Positions 53,053 through 61,949 of a stretch of 64,000 nucleotides of DNA are shown here, piece after piece (within the stretch, counting starts at the first letter, position 1; each line of letters begins with the position of its first letter). The notes below the pieces were generated by a model. That model was given only the letters and a program-made list of their open reading frames with translations. It searched no databases and was not told where the DNA came from. The translations under genes were made by a program, and so were the position numbers. Source of the stretch: Pseudomonadota bacterium (GTDB lineage Bacteria > Pseudomonadota > Gammaproteobacteria > Xanthomonadales > SZUA-38); assembly GCA_039033415.1 (NCBI GenBank), contig JBCCCR010000034.1, positions 1 to 64,000 on the forward strand, read 5' to 3'.

Positions 53053-55155
53053 CTAATCCCAATGCCAGCTGACGGATCCCCGCAGGCTGCGCGGCTCAAG
53101 CGGGTGAAAATGAACGTCGTCGACCCCAGCTGCCGACTCTCCTGGAAGACGGGATCGATAGAAATAGGCCACGTCGCTGTCGCGGGAATTGAAGAGGTTG
53201 AAAACATCGAGCCGCAGCTCCAGGTTTTGTCGTCGATAGGATAGACCAGCGTTCGCCAGGAACGAGCTGCGGCTGCGCACCGAGTTGTCTTCGACAAGCG
53301 GCGCCGGGCCAAGCCATCGCAATCGAGCACTGGCGGAAACCCCGTTCTGCCACGCCGCGTTCAGGCCCAGCGTGCCTGTCGAAGCAATCGCGCCGGGAAT
53401 CCGTCTTCCGCCAGCCTGAGGCCCTCGAAACCGTGCCTCGGTAGCGGTTACGGCGGCGTTAAGCGCCAGCCAGTCGTTGGCCTGCCAGAACGCGGAAGCC
53501 TCAACGCCGGTGCGCCGGGTCGGACCATTCGCCTCGGTGGTTCCCGCGTCGCCGACGTAGACCAGCTCTGAATCAAGGTCGAGCCGAAAAGCGGTGACCG
53601 ATACATTTAGATCATTGCCAGCTTCGTAACGCAGCCCCACTTCTGCGCCTTCCGAAGCCACGAGCACGGGCACAGACGCCGCCGGATCGCCGCTCACCGG
53701 ATCAACGGCGATGGTTGCGCCCCTCACATCGTTGGAATGGAAACCGCGCCCATAGTTGAGATAAGTCTCAACACTGTCGGAGGCTCGCCAGGCAAGCGTG
53801 GCTTTGGGGCTCGACAGCGCGTCGCTGGCGCGGCCGGAATTAGCCTCGCGCAGAGCGTCGACGTCCCAGCCGTAGAAATCGGTACGAAGTCCGAGCATAG
53901 CGCGAAGGCTGTCTGTGGGTGCCCATCGGGCGTCTGCCCAAAGGCCAAGCGACCATTCATGCAGCCGGTCTTGCCGTACCGTGCCCAGACGTCGTCGCCC
54001 GGCCGTGCGATAGAGCCCGACCTCCTGAGCATCGTCCCATCGAAATTCTGCGCCCCAACGAACGGCATCGACCGGAGTGATCGACCTCAGCGTGTTCTCA
54101 CCGCGTAAACCCAGACCCAAAACCCGGCGGCGGTCGCGCTGCTCGAACTCGTCGCCAGCGAGGGGGTCTTCCAGAAAATAGGTGAAGTTGGAATAGAGGG
54201 TGAAGTCGTAGTCGACCGCATATGCGTTGATGGAAAAGCCCTCAAGATCCAGCGCGCCGGTCAGGGCCAAACGAGAAGAGCGACCGCCAAGATCTTCATC
54301 CAGGTTCCCCAGCCGGCTGATGATTCCCTGGCGTACGGCCCGCTGAGGAATTTGGTCAGTCGCCGTCCACCGGCTGTCATAACCCTGTAGCGTCATGCGC
54401 AGATCGGCTTCACCGACACGACCTGCATAGGCGCCAAAGAGTTTGAACTGACGAAGCCGTTCATCAAGCTCCCACGGGCCGCGATAGCCGGTCAGATCAA
54501 CGGCCCCGGTGAACCCAGTCTGCTGGTCATGCTGAGAGGCGGCGGCGAGTACGCGCTGAAAACCAAACTCTCCCGACGTAACTGTCAGCACCGATTCATC
54601 CAGATGATCATAGAGATCAAATTCGACGCTCGCGGCCGAAGAAAAGTCCCCGACCTGCGCCGCATAGGGCCCGCGCTGATAGCGGGTTTTCTCGACCAGT
54701 TCCGGAATCAAGAAATTGAGATCCAGGTAACCCTGACCATGCCCGTGGCTGCGTAGGTTAACGGGAACACCTTCCACGGAGACGGCAAAGTCTGTGCCGT
54801 GATCAAGATTGAAGCCTCGGATAAAGTACTGATTCGCCTTGCCGGTACCGGAATGCTGAGTCGCCACCATGCCGGGGACCGCCTCAACCAGCTCACCCAC
54901 CCGCAGCAGCGGGGGCAGCCGAATGTCGTCATGGGCGACGATTCCCGCCGACGCCGAAAGGTGGTTTCCCAGCTGCTGCTGCGCTCGCCCATAGACAACA
55001 ATTTCCTCCAGCTCGACGACGTTCTTGTCCGGCTCCGCTTCCTGTGGCGAGGGCGAGGAAGGCTCAACGGAACCGAGCGCTGACCCGCACCAGACCACCG
55101 CCGCGCACAACCCAACCGAGCTTCGCCGTCTTCGCGATACTCGAAGCCCCATCAT
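53053..55155 (-). CDS. TonB-dependent outer-membrane receptor
   Basis: A 700 aa receptor. The start is one of two adjacent ATG codons at 55155/55152. N-terminal signal-like segment (GLCAAVVWCGSALG), a TonB box-like VVELEEIVVYGRA, a plug domain with AVPGMVATQHSGTGKANQYFIRGFNLDHGTDF in parts, then a beta-barrel with the closing segment NLELRLDVFNLFNSRDSDVAYF and ending VSWHWD, a typical C-terminal aromatic. It imports an unknown substrate such as a siderophore, a metal complex or a carbohydrate. Its ATG overlaps the TGA of the 153 aa gene (ATGA). Confidence 0.9.
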   Translation of the reverse strand: MMGLRVSRRRRSSVGLCAAVVWCGSALGSVEPSSPSPQEAEPDKNVVELEEIVVYGRAQQQLGNHLSASAGIVAHDDIRLPPLLRVGELVEAVPGMVATQHSGTGKANQYFIRGFNLDHGTDFAVSVEGVPVNLRSHGHGQGYLDLNFLIPELVEKTRYQRGPYAAQVGDFSSAASVEFDLYDHLDESVLTVTSGEFGFQRVLAAASQHDQQTGFTGAVDLTGYRGPWELDERLRQFKLFGAYAGRVGEADLRMTLQGYDSRWTATDQIPQRAVRQGIISRLGNLDEDLGGRSSRLALTGALDLEGFSINAYAVDYDFTLYSNFTYFLEDPLAGDEFEQRDRRRVLGLGLRGENTLRSITPVDAVRWGAEFRWDDAQEVGLYRTAGRRRLGTVRQDRLHEWSLGLWADARWAPTDSLRAMLGLRTDFYGWDVDALREANSGRASDALSSPKATLAWRASDSVETYLNYGRGFHSNDVRGATIAVDPVSGDPAASVPVLVASEGAEVGLRYEAGNDLNVSVTAFRLDLDSELVYVGDAGTTEANGPTRRTGVEASAFWQANDWLALNAAVTATEARFRGPQAGGRRIPGAIASTGTLGLNAAWQNGVSASARLRWLGPAPLVEDNSVRSRSSFLANAGLSYRRQNLELRLDVFNLFNSRDSDVAYFYRSRLPGESAAGVDDVHFHPLEPRSLRGSVSWHWD

Positions 55156-55613
55156 CGGTGAGTTCCGCTGGCGCCGATTGTCGTGGGGTTCGACACTGCC
55201 TGCGCCGGAGCGGCCGATCCTTCGGTTGGCAGCAGCCACCGATCCTGCCACTGGCTGAGTACCGCCCGGCGCGAACCGTCGCAGCTGGTCGCCAGCACCC
55301 GGTGCCCATGAGGCAATTGCGCCAAACCGACGGCCGTCAGCTCCACGTCGTCATCGACGTCGAGTCCGGCAAACGACCAGCTCAGCTTGACGTTGTGCTG
55401 CCCGGCTCGCTCGAAGGCCGTGACTTGCTGAGCCCCGCGACTTCCCTTGAGTTCCACCCAGCTACGGCCGACGCCGGCAGCTTCGTGCAGCTCCCAGGTC
55501 ACCTCTACCGTCGAGTCCCCGCGGCACAGCTGGAGCGTGCTGACGCCACCGTCGTGGGCCCAGACGCCCACACAGAATCCTGCCGCCAAGGCGGCGCTTA
55601 TCCATCGCTTCAT
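55152..55613 (-). CDS. Small secreted protein, HupE/UreJ-soluble-domain-like?
   Basis: A 153 aa protein with signal peptide (SAALAAGFCVGVWA). The mature part has VEVTWELHEA and two later strands with DGSRRAVLSQWQDRW and LTAVGLAQLPHGHRVLATSC, similar by eye to the soluble N-terminal domain of HupE/UreJ-type proteins, but no membrane part follows. Two Cys remain. It is translationally coupled to the TonB receptor (ATGA overlap) and lies 61 bases after the DUF4331 gene. The similarity is weak and the role is unknown. Confidence 0.5.
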   Translation of the reverse strand: MKRWISAALAAGFCVGVWAHDGGVSTLQLCRGDSTVEVTWELHEAAGVGRSWVELKGSRGAQQVTAFERAGQHNVKLSWSFAGLDVDDDVELTAVGLAQLPHGHRVLATSCDGSRRAVLSQWQDRWLLPTEGSAAPAQAVSNPTTIGASGTHR

Positions 55614-55674
55614 GGTTTTCTCCTTCGGATGGTGGCGGCCGAAACGGCCGCCACCGCTGTCACCGCCTGACGGG

Positions 55675-57153
55675 TCAGGGGTTGTGTTTTACGTTACGAC
55701 CGTTATGCGGCGTGGCTGCATAAGGAAAGACTTTGTTGTAGCCGATGTCGTTGGCGCTAACGTTGTCGATACCATCGGCCACCGTGATCTGCAGATTGTC
55801 GAGGTCGCGCAGGTCACTCAGGGCTGCCGATACCGCAATATCAACCACGTCGTCCCCGAAACGCCGGCCGTTGGGCCAGCCGCCGGGCACCGCGCCATCA
55901 CCAAAGCCGTTGCTGATCTGGCTGACCAGCACGTCTCCGCCAAAAATAGACAGACGGGAGAACCCTTCGTCGTCCGGATTGGTGGCGTGGTCCGCACCAG
56001 AGCCGGCCAGGCGAGCGGCTTCGGTCGACAGGTCAACCTTGATAACGTCAGGAATAAAGATCCCGGCCAGGTCCGATCGGTCGCTGGCCAGCGCTACCTC
56101 TTCGCCCCCAAAAATCAGGGCATTGATCAGTGCGGCTAGTTCCGGCGTCTCGGCATATTTGCGAAACAGTCGGGCATCAACATGAGGCAGCGACTGGTTG
56201 TAGAGATCCTTGTCCTCCAGCGCAATAAAGCCTTCGGCAAAGAGCGGATTGCCCTGACGCCCGACCTGGCGATGCAGGCCCTGGGCCCGCCCGAATATCG
56301 ACACCACCTGCCGGCTGGTCGTCGCAAACACACCCACCTGCTGCAGATCGCCACCCAGTTCCTCTACGGGGATGTTGAGCACGATGGTGTGGACGTTGAA
56401 GCCTGACTGGCTGTCGAACACGTCATCGCCATTACGCAGCGAAAGCAGGTCGAAAATGGCCTGGATGTCAGCATAGAAGCCGTCATCGCGCTGTCCCGCA
56501 AAGGCCAGGTAACCGTCGTCCAACTCAGCGACCGTTTGGCTGGTATAACGATCGAGCTCAGCGGCTGTTGCCACGCCATCGCGGGCCGGCGCTTCGCCGT
56601 CGTTATTGGTGTTGTAAAACGGCGTTGCGATACCCTGGTTATTCGGCGGCACCACGCCAGATCCGAGGAGCTCGCGGCGATTCCGACCTCGTTCTCGACG
56701 ATCGATTTTGGTCACCGAGTAGGTCTGGGTGCGGTTCTGTGCTTCGTCATCAACGTTTTCAATCACGCCGAGGTAACCCTGCAGAATCGTTTGCTGGTTC
56801 TTAAAGGCGGTATCGAAGTCGAACCGGTACGTAATGGTGGGCCGCCCACGAGCCAGATCGTCGCCGAGACTGACATGGATCTCATAGCGTACGGTCGGAT
56901 CGAAGTCATACGCGTTGGGCCCGATGCCTGGCTCCTCGAACGGATAGACCGACAGCGAGGTGCTCAGGTACTTCTGATTCCCGTCGCTCGCCACAAAGGC
57001 ATAGACATCGGTCGTGTTGGCCGGATCGTCGCGGGTGATCAGCGGCGCATCCATGTGGCTGGACGCCAGGACGCTGCCGCTGGCCGCGACCAGGCTGGCA
57101 AGAAGCATCGGTCTCCAGGCCGACTTTGAGGGGCATAACTTTGGCAAAATCAT
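55675..57153 (-). CDS. DUF4331-family secreted protein
   Basis: A 492 aa protein with a signal peptide (LLASLVAASGSVLA). The mature part opens SSHMDAPLITRDDPANTTDVYAFV in parts, the DUF4331 hallmark, and contains a YTVTKIDRRERGRNRRELLGSG-type block and an ending with NDIGYNKVFPYAATPHNGRN (quoted in parts). An AGGAG box precedes ATG 57153. It begins 9 bases after the TPR gene's stop. The family is secreted and unassigned; the first-His/Asp elements could bind metal. Confidence 0.85.
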   Translation of the reverse strand: MILPKLCPSKSAWRPMLLASLVAASGSVLASSHMDAPLITRDDPANTTDVYAFVASDGNQKYLSTSLSVYPFEEPGIGPNAYDFDPTVRYEIHVSLGDDLARGRPTITYRFDFDTAFKNQQTILQGYLGVIENVDDEAQNRTQTYSVTKIDRRERGRNRRELLGSGVVPPNNQGIATPFYNTNNDGEAPARDGVATAAELDRYTSQTVAELDDGYLAFAGQRDDGFYADIQAIFDLLSLRNGDDVFDSQSGFNVHTIVLNIPVEELGGDLQQVGVFATTSRQVVSIFGRAQGLHRQVGRQGNPLFAEGFIALEDKDLYNQSLPHVDARLFRKYAETPELAALINALIFGGEEVALASDRSDLAGIFIPDVIKVDLSTEAARLAGSGADHATNPDDEGFSRLSIFGGDVLVSQISNGFGDGAVPGGWPNGRRFGDDVVDIAVSAALSDLRDLDNLQITVADGIDNVSANDIGYNKVFPYAATPHNGRNVKHNP

Positions 57154-57162
57154 CTTATTCTC

Positions 57163-58365
57163 CTAAAGGTTTTGCGGTTGAAGCGCTGAGTCTTTGAGAC
57201 GGGCATAGATCTCCCGCTCCCGCGGACTCAGCAGAAAAAATTGTTGGGACAAGCGAGCCAGGTGCCGCTCGCTAGCGGGAGCATCCTCACGCTGCGCCGC
57301 GACCATGGCGGCCACCAGGTAGGGCAAGGGTTCCGGGTATCGGCTCACGAGCGCCTCCCGAATCTTGAGTTCCGCCGCCGCGGCGTAGCCCAGTTCGAGA
57401 TCCGCCCAGGCTGCTAGGGCCAGCGTAACGGGGTCCCGCCGCTGCAGCAGCTCGCCGCGCAGCAGCTGCGCGGCGGTTGCAGTGTCCCGCGCATCGAGCA
57501 GCAGGTTGCGGGCGTAGCCCCGCGCATCCAGCCGCCCCCCATTGCTCGAGCGAACCTGATTCAAACCCTGCTCCTCAGCACAGGCCGGCAGTTCGCTGAA
57601 CCAGGCGACAGCGTCCGGAGCCGGGTGATCTTGGATCAACCCGGCTAGCGTGGTGCAGGCAGCAATGGACTGGTCGCCAGCCACCTGGGCCCTGGCGAGC
57701 AGCAGACGGGTACCGGGGTTGGGTGCCAGGCGAACGCTGTCCCGGAGCATGTCGGTGGCGGCGGTAATCTCGCCCTGCGTCAACAGGAAGCGCCCCCCGA
57801 GCCGCAACGTGAACGCAAGCTCGCTCGTATCCGATGATCGGCTCGCGCCTTCCAGCGCGAGTTCCAGCAACTCCAGCGCGCCCTCCACGTCACCCGACAG
57901 GTAACGCACCTGCGCGCCTCTCGCGTAGGCCGATGGCGAGGGTTTGAGGTTGATCTGCTGCTGGTAATGCTCCGCCGCCTTCACGACGAGTCCTTGTTCC
58001 AGCCGAATGTCTCCAAGAAGCTGATGCACGGCCGCGATGGGCGCAGTTTTCAGCAGCGGCTGCACAACGCGATAGGCTTCATCAAAGCGATGCAGCTGCT
58101 GCAGCGCAAAACCCTGAAGCAAAACCGCTTCGGTTTGCTGCCGCGGATCGCGCCGAAATTGAGTGGCGATGGCGAGCGCAAAACGGTAGAAGCCAGGGTC
58201 TCCAGTCTGCTGACCCAGGGCGGCAAGCTGCCAGCCCCCAGCTAACGTACACTCGGTCTGCGGTGCAGCGAGTTTCAGCCAATCGCAGTCCAGGCTCGGC
58301 CGGTTCTTGCTGACAGTCTGGCTGCTGAGCAGCAGGCTCAACAGCAGGATAGGTAATGCTTGCAT
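57163..58365 (-). CDS. Secreted TPR-like protein
   Basis: A 400 aa protein with signal peptide (LPILLLSLLLSSQTVS). Helical repeats follow: DEAYRVVQPLLKTAPIAAVHQLLGDI, in parts, EHYQQQINLKPSPSAYARGAQVRYLSGDVEGALELLE in parts, LARAQVAGDQSIAAC. The spacing is TPR-like. It is the first gene of the leftward cluster (TPR, DUF4331, 153 aa, TonB receptor) and probably works with them in the periplasm. It faces the ECF sigma factor across about 140 bases, with an inverted repeat at 58423-58449. Confidence 0.75.
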   Translation of the reverse strand: MQALPILLLSLLLSSQTVSKNRPSLDCDWLKLAAPQTECTLAGGWQLAALGQQTGDPGFYRFALAIATQFRRDPRQQTEAVLLQGFALQQLHRFDEAYRVVQPLLKTAPIAAVHQLLGDIRLEQGLVVKAAEHYQQQINLKPSPSAYARGAQVRYLSGDVEGALELLELALEGASRSSDTSELAFTLRLGGRFLLTQGEITAATDMLRDSVRLAPNPGTRLLLARAQVAGDQSIAACTTLAGLIQDHPAPDAVAWFSELPACAEEQGLNQVRSSNGGRLDARGYARNLLLDARDTATAAQLLRGELLQRRDPVTLALAAWADLELGYAAAAELKIREALVSRYPEPLPYLVAAMVAAQREDAPASERHLARLSQQFFLLSPREREIYARLKDSALQPQNL

Positions 58366-58422
58366 CAGATCGCTCCATCAAGCGGCTCGGTTTGGTGAGT
58401 CATTACGAAACCGCGAGCGATC

Positions 58423-58449
58423 CGGATGCAGAAAATTTGCCTGCATCCG
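58423..58449. promoter_or_regulatory. 9-bp inverted repeat before the sigma factor
   Basis: CGGATGCAG and CTGCATCCG are exact reverse complements with a 9-base AT-rich spacer. The site lies between the leftward TPR/DUF4331 cluster and the rightward ECF sigma gene (GTG start 58507). It may be an operator or a stem-loop in the leader RNA. Confidence 0.45.
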
Positions 58450-58506
58450 ATTGACGATTGGCCGCGTATTAGGGGTGGAGATCATCGAATATCAGGAAAG
58501 AAAATC

Positions 58507-59127
58507 GTGCCCGATCCGTTCAACCTTTCCGGCGAATATGCTGGCACTCTCAGTCCGGCACGCGCGGTGAAAACCGACACGCTGGCCCACAGCGACCAGC
58601 AGCATGCGTCGCTAATTACGCAGATTGCCGCCGGACAAGAAGGCGCCATGAACCGCTTCTACGATCTGACCATCGACTTCGCCTTCAGCATTGCCTTTGC
58701 GGTTCTGCGACAGGCGGAGGACGCCGAGGAAGCCGTATTGGACGCATATACTCAGGTTTGGCGAACGGCCGGCAGCTACAATCCCCGCCGGGGTAGCGGC
58801 CTGGGCTGGCTGGCGGTACTGGTTCGCAGCCGCGCCCTGGATCAGCTGCGCCGGCGCCGTGATCATAGCGATAACGTACCGGACGCCGCCGACAACAACC
58901 CGGGGCCAGGGGAACTTCTGGACCTGGTCACGCGGGGCTCCGCACTGACCACCGCCCTGGCGTCGCTGAACGACGCCCAGCAGCAGGTCTTGAGCCTGGC
59001 CTTCTTAAGAGATTATTCCCATAGCGAGATAGCCGAGGTCTTGGGCATGCCGCTGGGAACCGTTAAATCACACGCCCGCCGTGCCATTAACGCGCTGCGC
59101 CAAAATGACACGATCAGGGAGCAATGA
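58507..59127 (+). CDS. ECF sigma factor
   Basis: A 206 aa RNA polymerase sigma-70-family ECF protein. Region 2 is RFYDLTIDFAFSIAFAVLRQAEDAEEAVLDAYTQVWRTAGSY in parts, with LVRSRALDQLRRRR; region 4 is LNDAQQQVLSLAFLRDYSHSEIAEVLGMPLGTVKSHARRAI in parts. GTG 58507 is chosen because AGGAAAG precedes it by 6 bases and regions 2-4 then have normal spacing; the frame runs on upstream to 58426 but without homology. It is followed at 1 base by a ChrR-like cupin gene, its likely anti-sigma. Confidence 0.9.
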   Translation: MPDPFNLSGEYAGTLSPARAVKTDTLAHSDQQHASLITQIAAGQEGAMNRFYDLTIDFAFSIAFAVLRQAEDAEEAVLDAYTQVWRTAGSYNPRRGSGLGWLAVLVRSRALDQLRRRRDHSDNVPDAADNNPGPGELLDLVTRGSALTTALASLNDAQQQVLSLAFLRDYSHSEIAEVLGMPLGTVKSHARRAINALRQNDTIREQ

Positions 59128-59128
59128 C

Positions 59129-59599
59129 ATGGAAGACAAAAAGGATAAGGTGTTGAACGATATCGACATCGAACTGTTTGCCCGCGGACTCAAGCCCGCA
59201 CCACTGGCCGACCGGCGCCGCGCCCGCATCAAGGATCGGCTGATGGAAAGAGTCGAGGAGGATCCGGGCCTACACCTGATTCGAACCGACGACGGTCAGT
59301 GGAAGAGCCTCGGGGCAGGTATCCAGGTAAAAACCTTGTATCGAAGCCCGGTTAATGGCCGCGTTACCGCTTTGTGGAAGGTTGATGCCGGCGTAGTGCT
59401 GGACGGTCACGATCACGACGAAGACGAAGAGTGCCTGGTGCTTGAGGGAGAGCTTGTGGTCAACGGAGTTGCGGTGAGGGCCGGAGACTACATGCTCGGC
59501 AAAAAAGGCCAGCCACATCCGCCGATCGAATGCCCCCGCGGAGCCCTGCTGTTGGTTCGGGGTCAACTGCCGGAAATCGACGGCCTGGGGCTGGGCTGA
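59129..59599 (+). CDS. ChrR-like cupin anti-sigma factor
   Basis: A 156 aa protein. Residues about 1-60 form a helical anti-sigma-like part (ELFARGLKPAPLADRRRARIK). The cupin part has VDAGVVLDGHDHDEDEECLVLEGEL in parts: G-x-x-x-x-x-H-x-H-x-x-x-x-E, and HPPIECPRG later. ChrR-type proteins bind zinc in the cupin and hold the sigma factor until stress, often singlet oxygen, releases it. Its start lies 1 base after the sigma-factor stop, with AGGGAG upstream. A regulator of the neighbouring envelope cluster is likely. Confidence 0.85.
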   Translation: MEDKKDKVLNDIDIELFARGLKPAPLADRRRARIKDRLMERVEEDPGLHLIRTDDGQWKSLGAGIQVKTLYRSPVNGRVTALWKVDAGVVLDGHDHDEDEECLVLEGELVVNGVAVRAGDYMLGKKGQPHPPIECPRGALLLVRGQLPEIDGLGLG

Positions 59600-59661
59600 G
59601 CCTCGGCCAAACACCTACGAGGTGAGGCTTGACCTCCGTCAGCTGGAACTTAGGTGGCCGC

Positions 59662-60804
59662 CTAAGCTTCTGCCTGGACGCCGGGCTGCAGATTCGCGCG
59701 AGACAGATCACCCCGATAGTGGGCTCGGACCTTGGGATCCATCACCCGGCGCCACAGCGGTGGAACGCCGGCGAGCATAATCATCGCGGCGTAACCGGCC
59801 GGCAGCTGGGGCGCACCCTCCATGTGTCGCAGCGCCTGGTAGGCTCGACTGCCGTGGGCGTGATGATCCGCATGCCGCTGCAGCTGGTAAAGCATCAAGT
59901 TCGAAACGCGATGATTGCTGTTCCAGGAGTGCTCGGGCCTTGGTCGTTCGAGCTTGCCACCCGCGTCCCGCTGCCGCAGCAGCCCGTAGTGTTCGACGTA
60001 ATTGACCGTTTCGAGCAGCAGGAACCCGATCACCATCTGCAGGAGCAGCCACGGCAACACCGACCAGCCGAAGCCGGCGAGGATGGCCGCGAACAACGCG
60101 ATCGTCAGCACCCAGCCCTGGAGATTCTGGTTCTGGGTTGACCAGACCGACCGTCCCTTCCGCGAGAGTCGATCTCTCTCGAGCCGCCATGCCGACTGCA
60201 GGCTACCCCACACCGTGCGTGGCCAGAATCGATACAGCGATTCACCGCAGCGGGCGCTGGCGGGGTCTTCGAACGTGGCGACCCGCACGTGGTGACCCCG
60301 GTTGTGCTCAACATAAAAATGTCCGTAGCCGGACGGAGCCAGCGCTAGCCGCGCCAACCAGGCCATCAGTCGACCTTTCTTGTGGCCGAGTTCATGCGCC
60401 GCGTTGATACCGCCAGCACTCGAAAGGCCAATGGATATGGTGAGCCCTAGCTTAGCGATCAGCGACAGGTCCAGCTCGGTCAGCGCCCAGGCACCGGCCA
60501 CAATCAGGACGTACTGAAGCGGTATATGGGCAATCACGAGCGATCGGTAGTAGGAGTCTGACTCCAGCCCCGCCACGGCAGCTTCCGGGGGGTTGGCCTG
60601 GTCCTCACCCACCCAGACGTCGAGCAATGGGAGGAGCGCATAAACGTAGATTGGCGTCAAAAACCACCACACGTCCCAGCCGGTGGCCAGTGCGGCCCCG
60701 GCCCCCACAAACGGTAGCACCAGGCCGGTCAGGCTCAGGAGCCACAGATACCGATTCCGGTCTTTCCAGACACCAGGGCCAAGGGTCTCGGCGGTTGCGC
60801 TCAT
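59662..60804 (-). CDS. alkB: Alkane 1-monooxygenase
   Basis: A 380 aa integral-membrane di-iron hydroxylase. The His clusters are HELGH (137-141), EHNRGHH (166-172) and LQRHADHHAH (308-317), together with NYVEHYGL (268-275), the alkane-hydroxylase signature. About six helices precede and separate them. The ATG at 60804 is preferred to a GTG 15 codons upstream because GGAG lies 7 bases before it. It hydroxylates medium-chain n-alkanes at the end carbon using rubredoxin electrons. It is divergent from an AraC regulator and likely under its control. Confidence 0.95.
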   Translation of the reverse strand: MSATAETLGPGVWKDRNRYLWLLSLTGLVLPFVGAGAALATGWDVWWFLTPIYVYALLPLLDVWVGEDQANPPEAAVAGLESDSYYRSLVIAHIPLQYVLIVAGAWALTELDLSLIAKLGLTISIGLSSAGGINAAHELGHKKGRLMAWLARLALAPSGYGHFYVEHNRGHHVRVATFEDPASARCGESLYRFWPRTVWGSLQSAWRLERDRLSRKGRSVWSTQNQNLQGWVLTIALFAAILAGFGWSVLPWLLLQMVIGFLLLETVNYVEHYGLLRQRDAGGKLERPRPEHSWNSNHRVSNLMLYQLQRHADHHAHGSRAYQALRHMEGAPQLPAGYAAMIMLAGVPPLWRRVMDPKVRAHYRGDLSRANLQPGVQAEA

Positions 60805-60856
60805 GCAGTTTCTCCGTTTTCTGCTCCCAAGTATGCTTGCCAGTTGCACTCACAAT

Positions 60857-60892
60857 TTGACATTTCGTGCCTAAAAGTTGACATTCGGTGCC
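60857..60892. promoter_or_regulatory. Two direct repeats, 21-bp period, AraC-type sites
   Basis: TTGACATTTCGTGCC (60857-60871) and TTGACATTCGGTGCC (60878-60892) match at 13 of 15 positions and start exactly 21 bp apart, two turns of B-DNA. This head-to-tail layout is typical of AraC/XylS-family half sites. They sit between alkB and the divergent AraC-family gene and end 16 bases before the AraC start. Confidence 0.75.
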
Positions 60893-60908
60893 ATATGGCG
60901 GAGCAGTG

Positions 60909-61949
60909 ATGATCTATAGCGTCAGAGCCGGCTCACTTCATGGCTACGCGGATCTGGTGAGCAGCCTCGGTCAAGACCCCCTCGCGCTACTGAGCGAAGC
61001 CGGTTTGCCTCGGGAGTGCCTGCTGCCCGATCGAGAGGACGACTACCTGCCGCTGGACCAATTTGAGCTCGCGCTTGCGCTCGCGGCCAGCCGTTGCGAC
61101 ACGCAGGAGTTTTCTCTTTTGCTCGGCTCACGGCAACAGCCCCAAGCGTTGCTGGGGGCGCTAGGTTTCGCCCTGCAACATGCGTCGACTGCGGGCGCGG
61201 CGCTCCAGGAACTGCGGCGCTACTTCTTTTTCCAGGTTCGGGGCGCCAGACTCGAACTCGACGTTGATCGCTCCGCCGTCAGTTTCTCTTTTGCCTTGGC
61301 CGGCAACCCCAGCCTGATGGCCAGCTTCCGGCACTCGGCTGAGCTGTGCCTTGGCGCTGGTCTTTCGCTGATGCGCCAGCTCATCGGCGCTCGCTGGTCG
61401 CCAGCGGCGGTACATTTCTATCACCACCCGCCAGCGCCGAGAGCCGCTCGGGCCCGGTACGAGCGCCTGTTTGCGGCCCCGGTCCGCTGGGATCAGCCGG
61501 CAAACGCGTTGGTCTTTCCCCGGAGCGATCTGGACCGCCCCCTGGAGTCGGCTGACGCCGGCCTGCAGGCCCTGACACACCGCTATCTCGAACAGCTACG
61601 AAGGGCCTACCAGGACGACTTTAAGGCTCAAACGACCTCGATGATCGAGCATGCCCTGAAGTCCGGCCGCTGCTCGATCGAGGAGGTTGCCGCCCTCAGC
61701 GGGATCCACCGGAGAACGCTGCACCGCCGGCTTGCAGCTGAGGGCACAAGCTTTCGCGAGCTGCTGGATCAGGTCCGACGGCGGCTGGCACATCGTCTGC
61801 TGACCTCGTCGAAACTCTCGGTGGCTGAAGTCGCTGAGTTGCTTGGCTATTCCGAGACGAGCGCGTTGACCCGCGCCTGTCGCCGCTGGTTTGGTTGTTC
61901 TCCCCGAACGCTTCGCGTCGGTGAAATGTCCTCGGGTACGAGTGACTAA
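60909..61949 (+). CDS. AraC-family regulator (AlkB-linked)
   Basis: A 346 aa AraC/OruR-like regulator. The ATG at 60909 has GGAG 5 bases upstream; an earlier GTG (60888) lies inside the second direct repeat. The N-terminal 230 aa has the AraC_N-type sensing domain (LPRECLLPDREDDYLPLDQFELAL in parts). The C-terminal HTH pair reads IEEVAALSGIHRRTLHRRLAAEG and SVAEVAELLGYSETSALTRACRRWFG in parts. It probably senses an alkane or fatty-acid signal and binds the repeats at 60857-60892 to control alkB. Confidence 0.93.
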   Translation: MIYSVRAGSLHGYADLVSSLGQDPLALLSEAGLPRECLLPDREDDYLPLDQFELALALAASRCDTQEFSLLLGSRQQPQALLGALGFALQHASTAGAALQELRRYFFFQVRGARLELDVDRSAVSFSFALAGNPSLMASFRHSAELCLGAGLSLMRQLIGARWSPAAVHFYHHPPAPRAARARYERLFAAPVRWDQPANALVFPRSDLDRPLESADAGLQALTHRYLEQLRRAYQDDFKAQTTSMIEHALKSGRCSIEEVAALSGIHRRTLHRRLAAEGTSFRELLDQVRRRLAHRLLTSSKLSVAEVAELLGYSETSALTRACRRWFGCSPRTLRVGEMSSGTSD

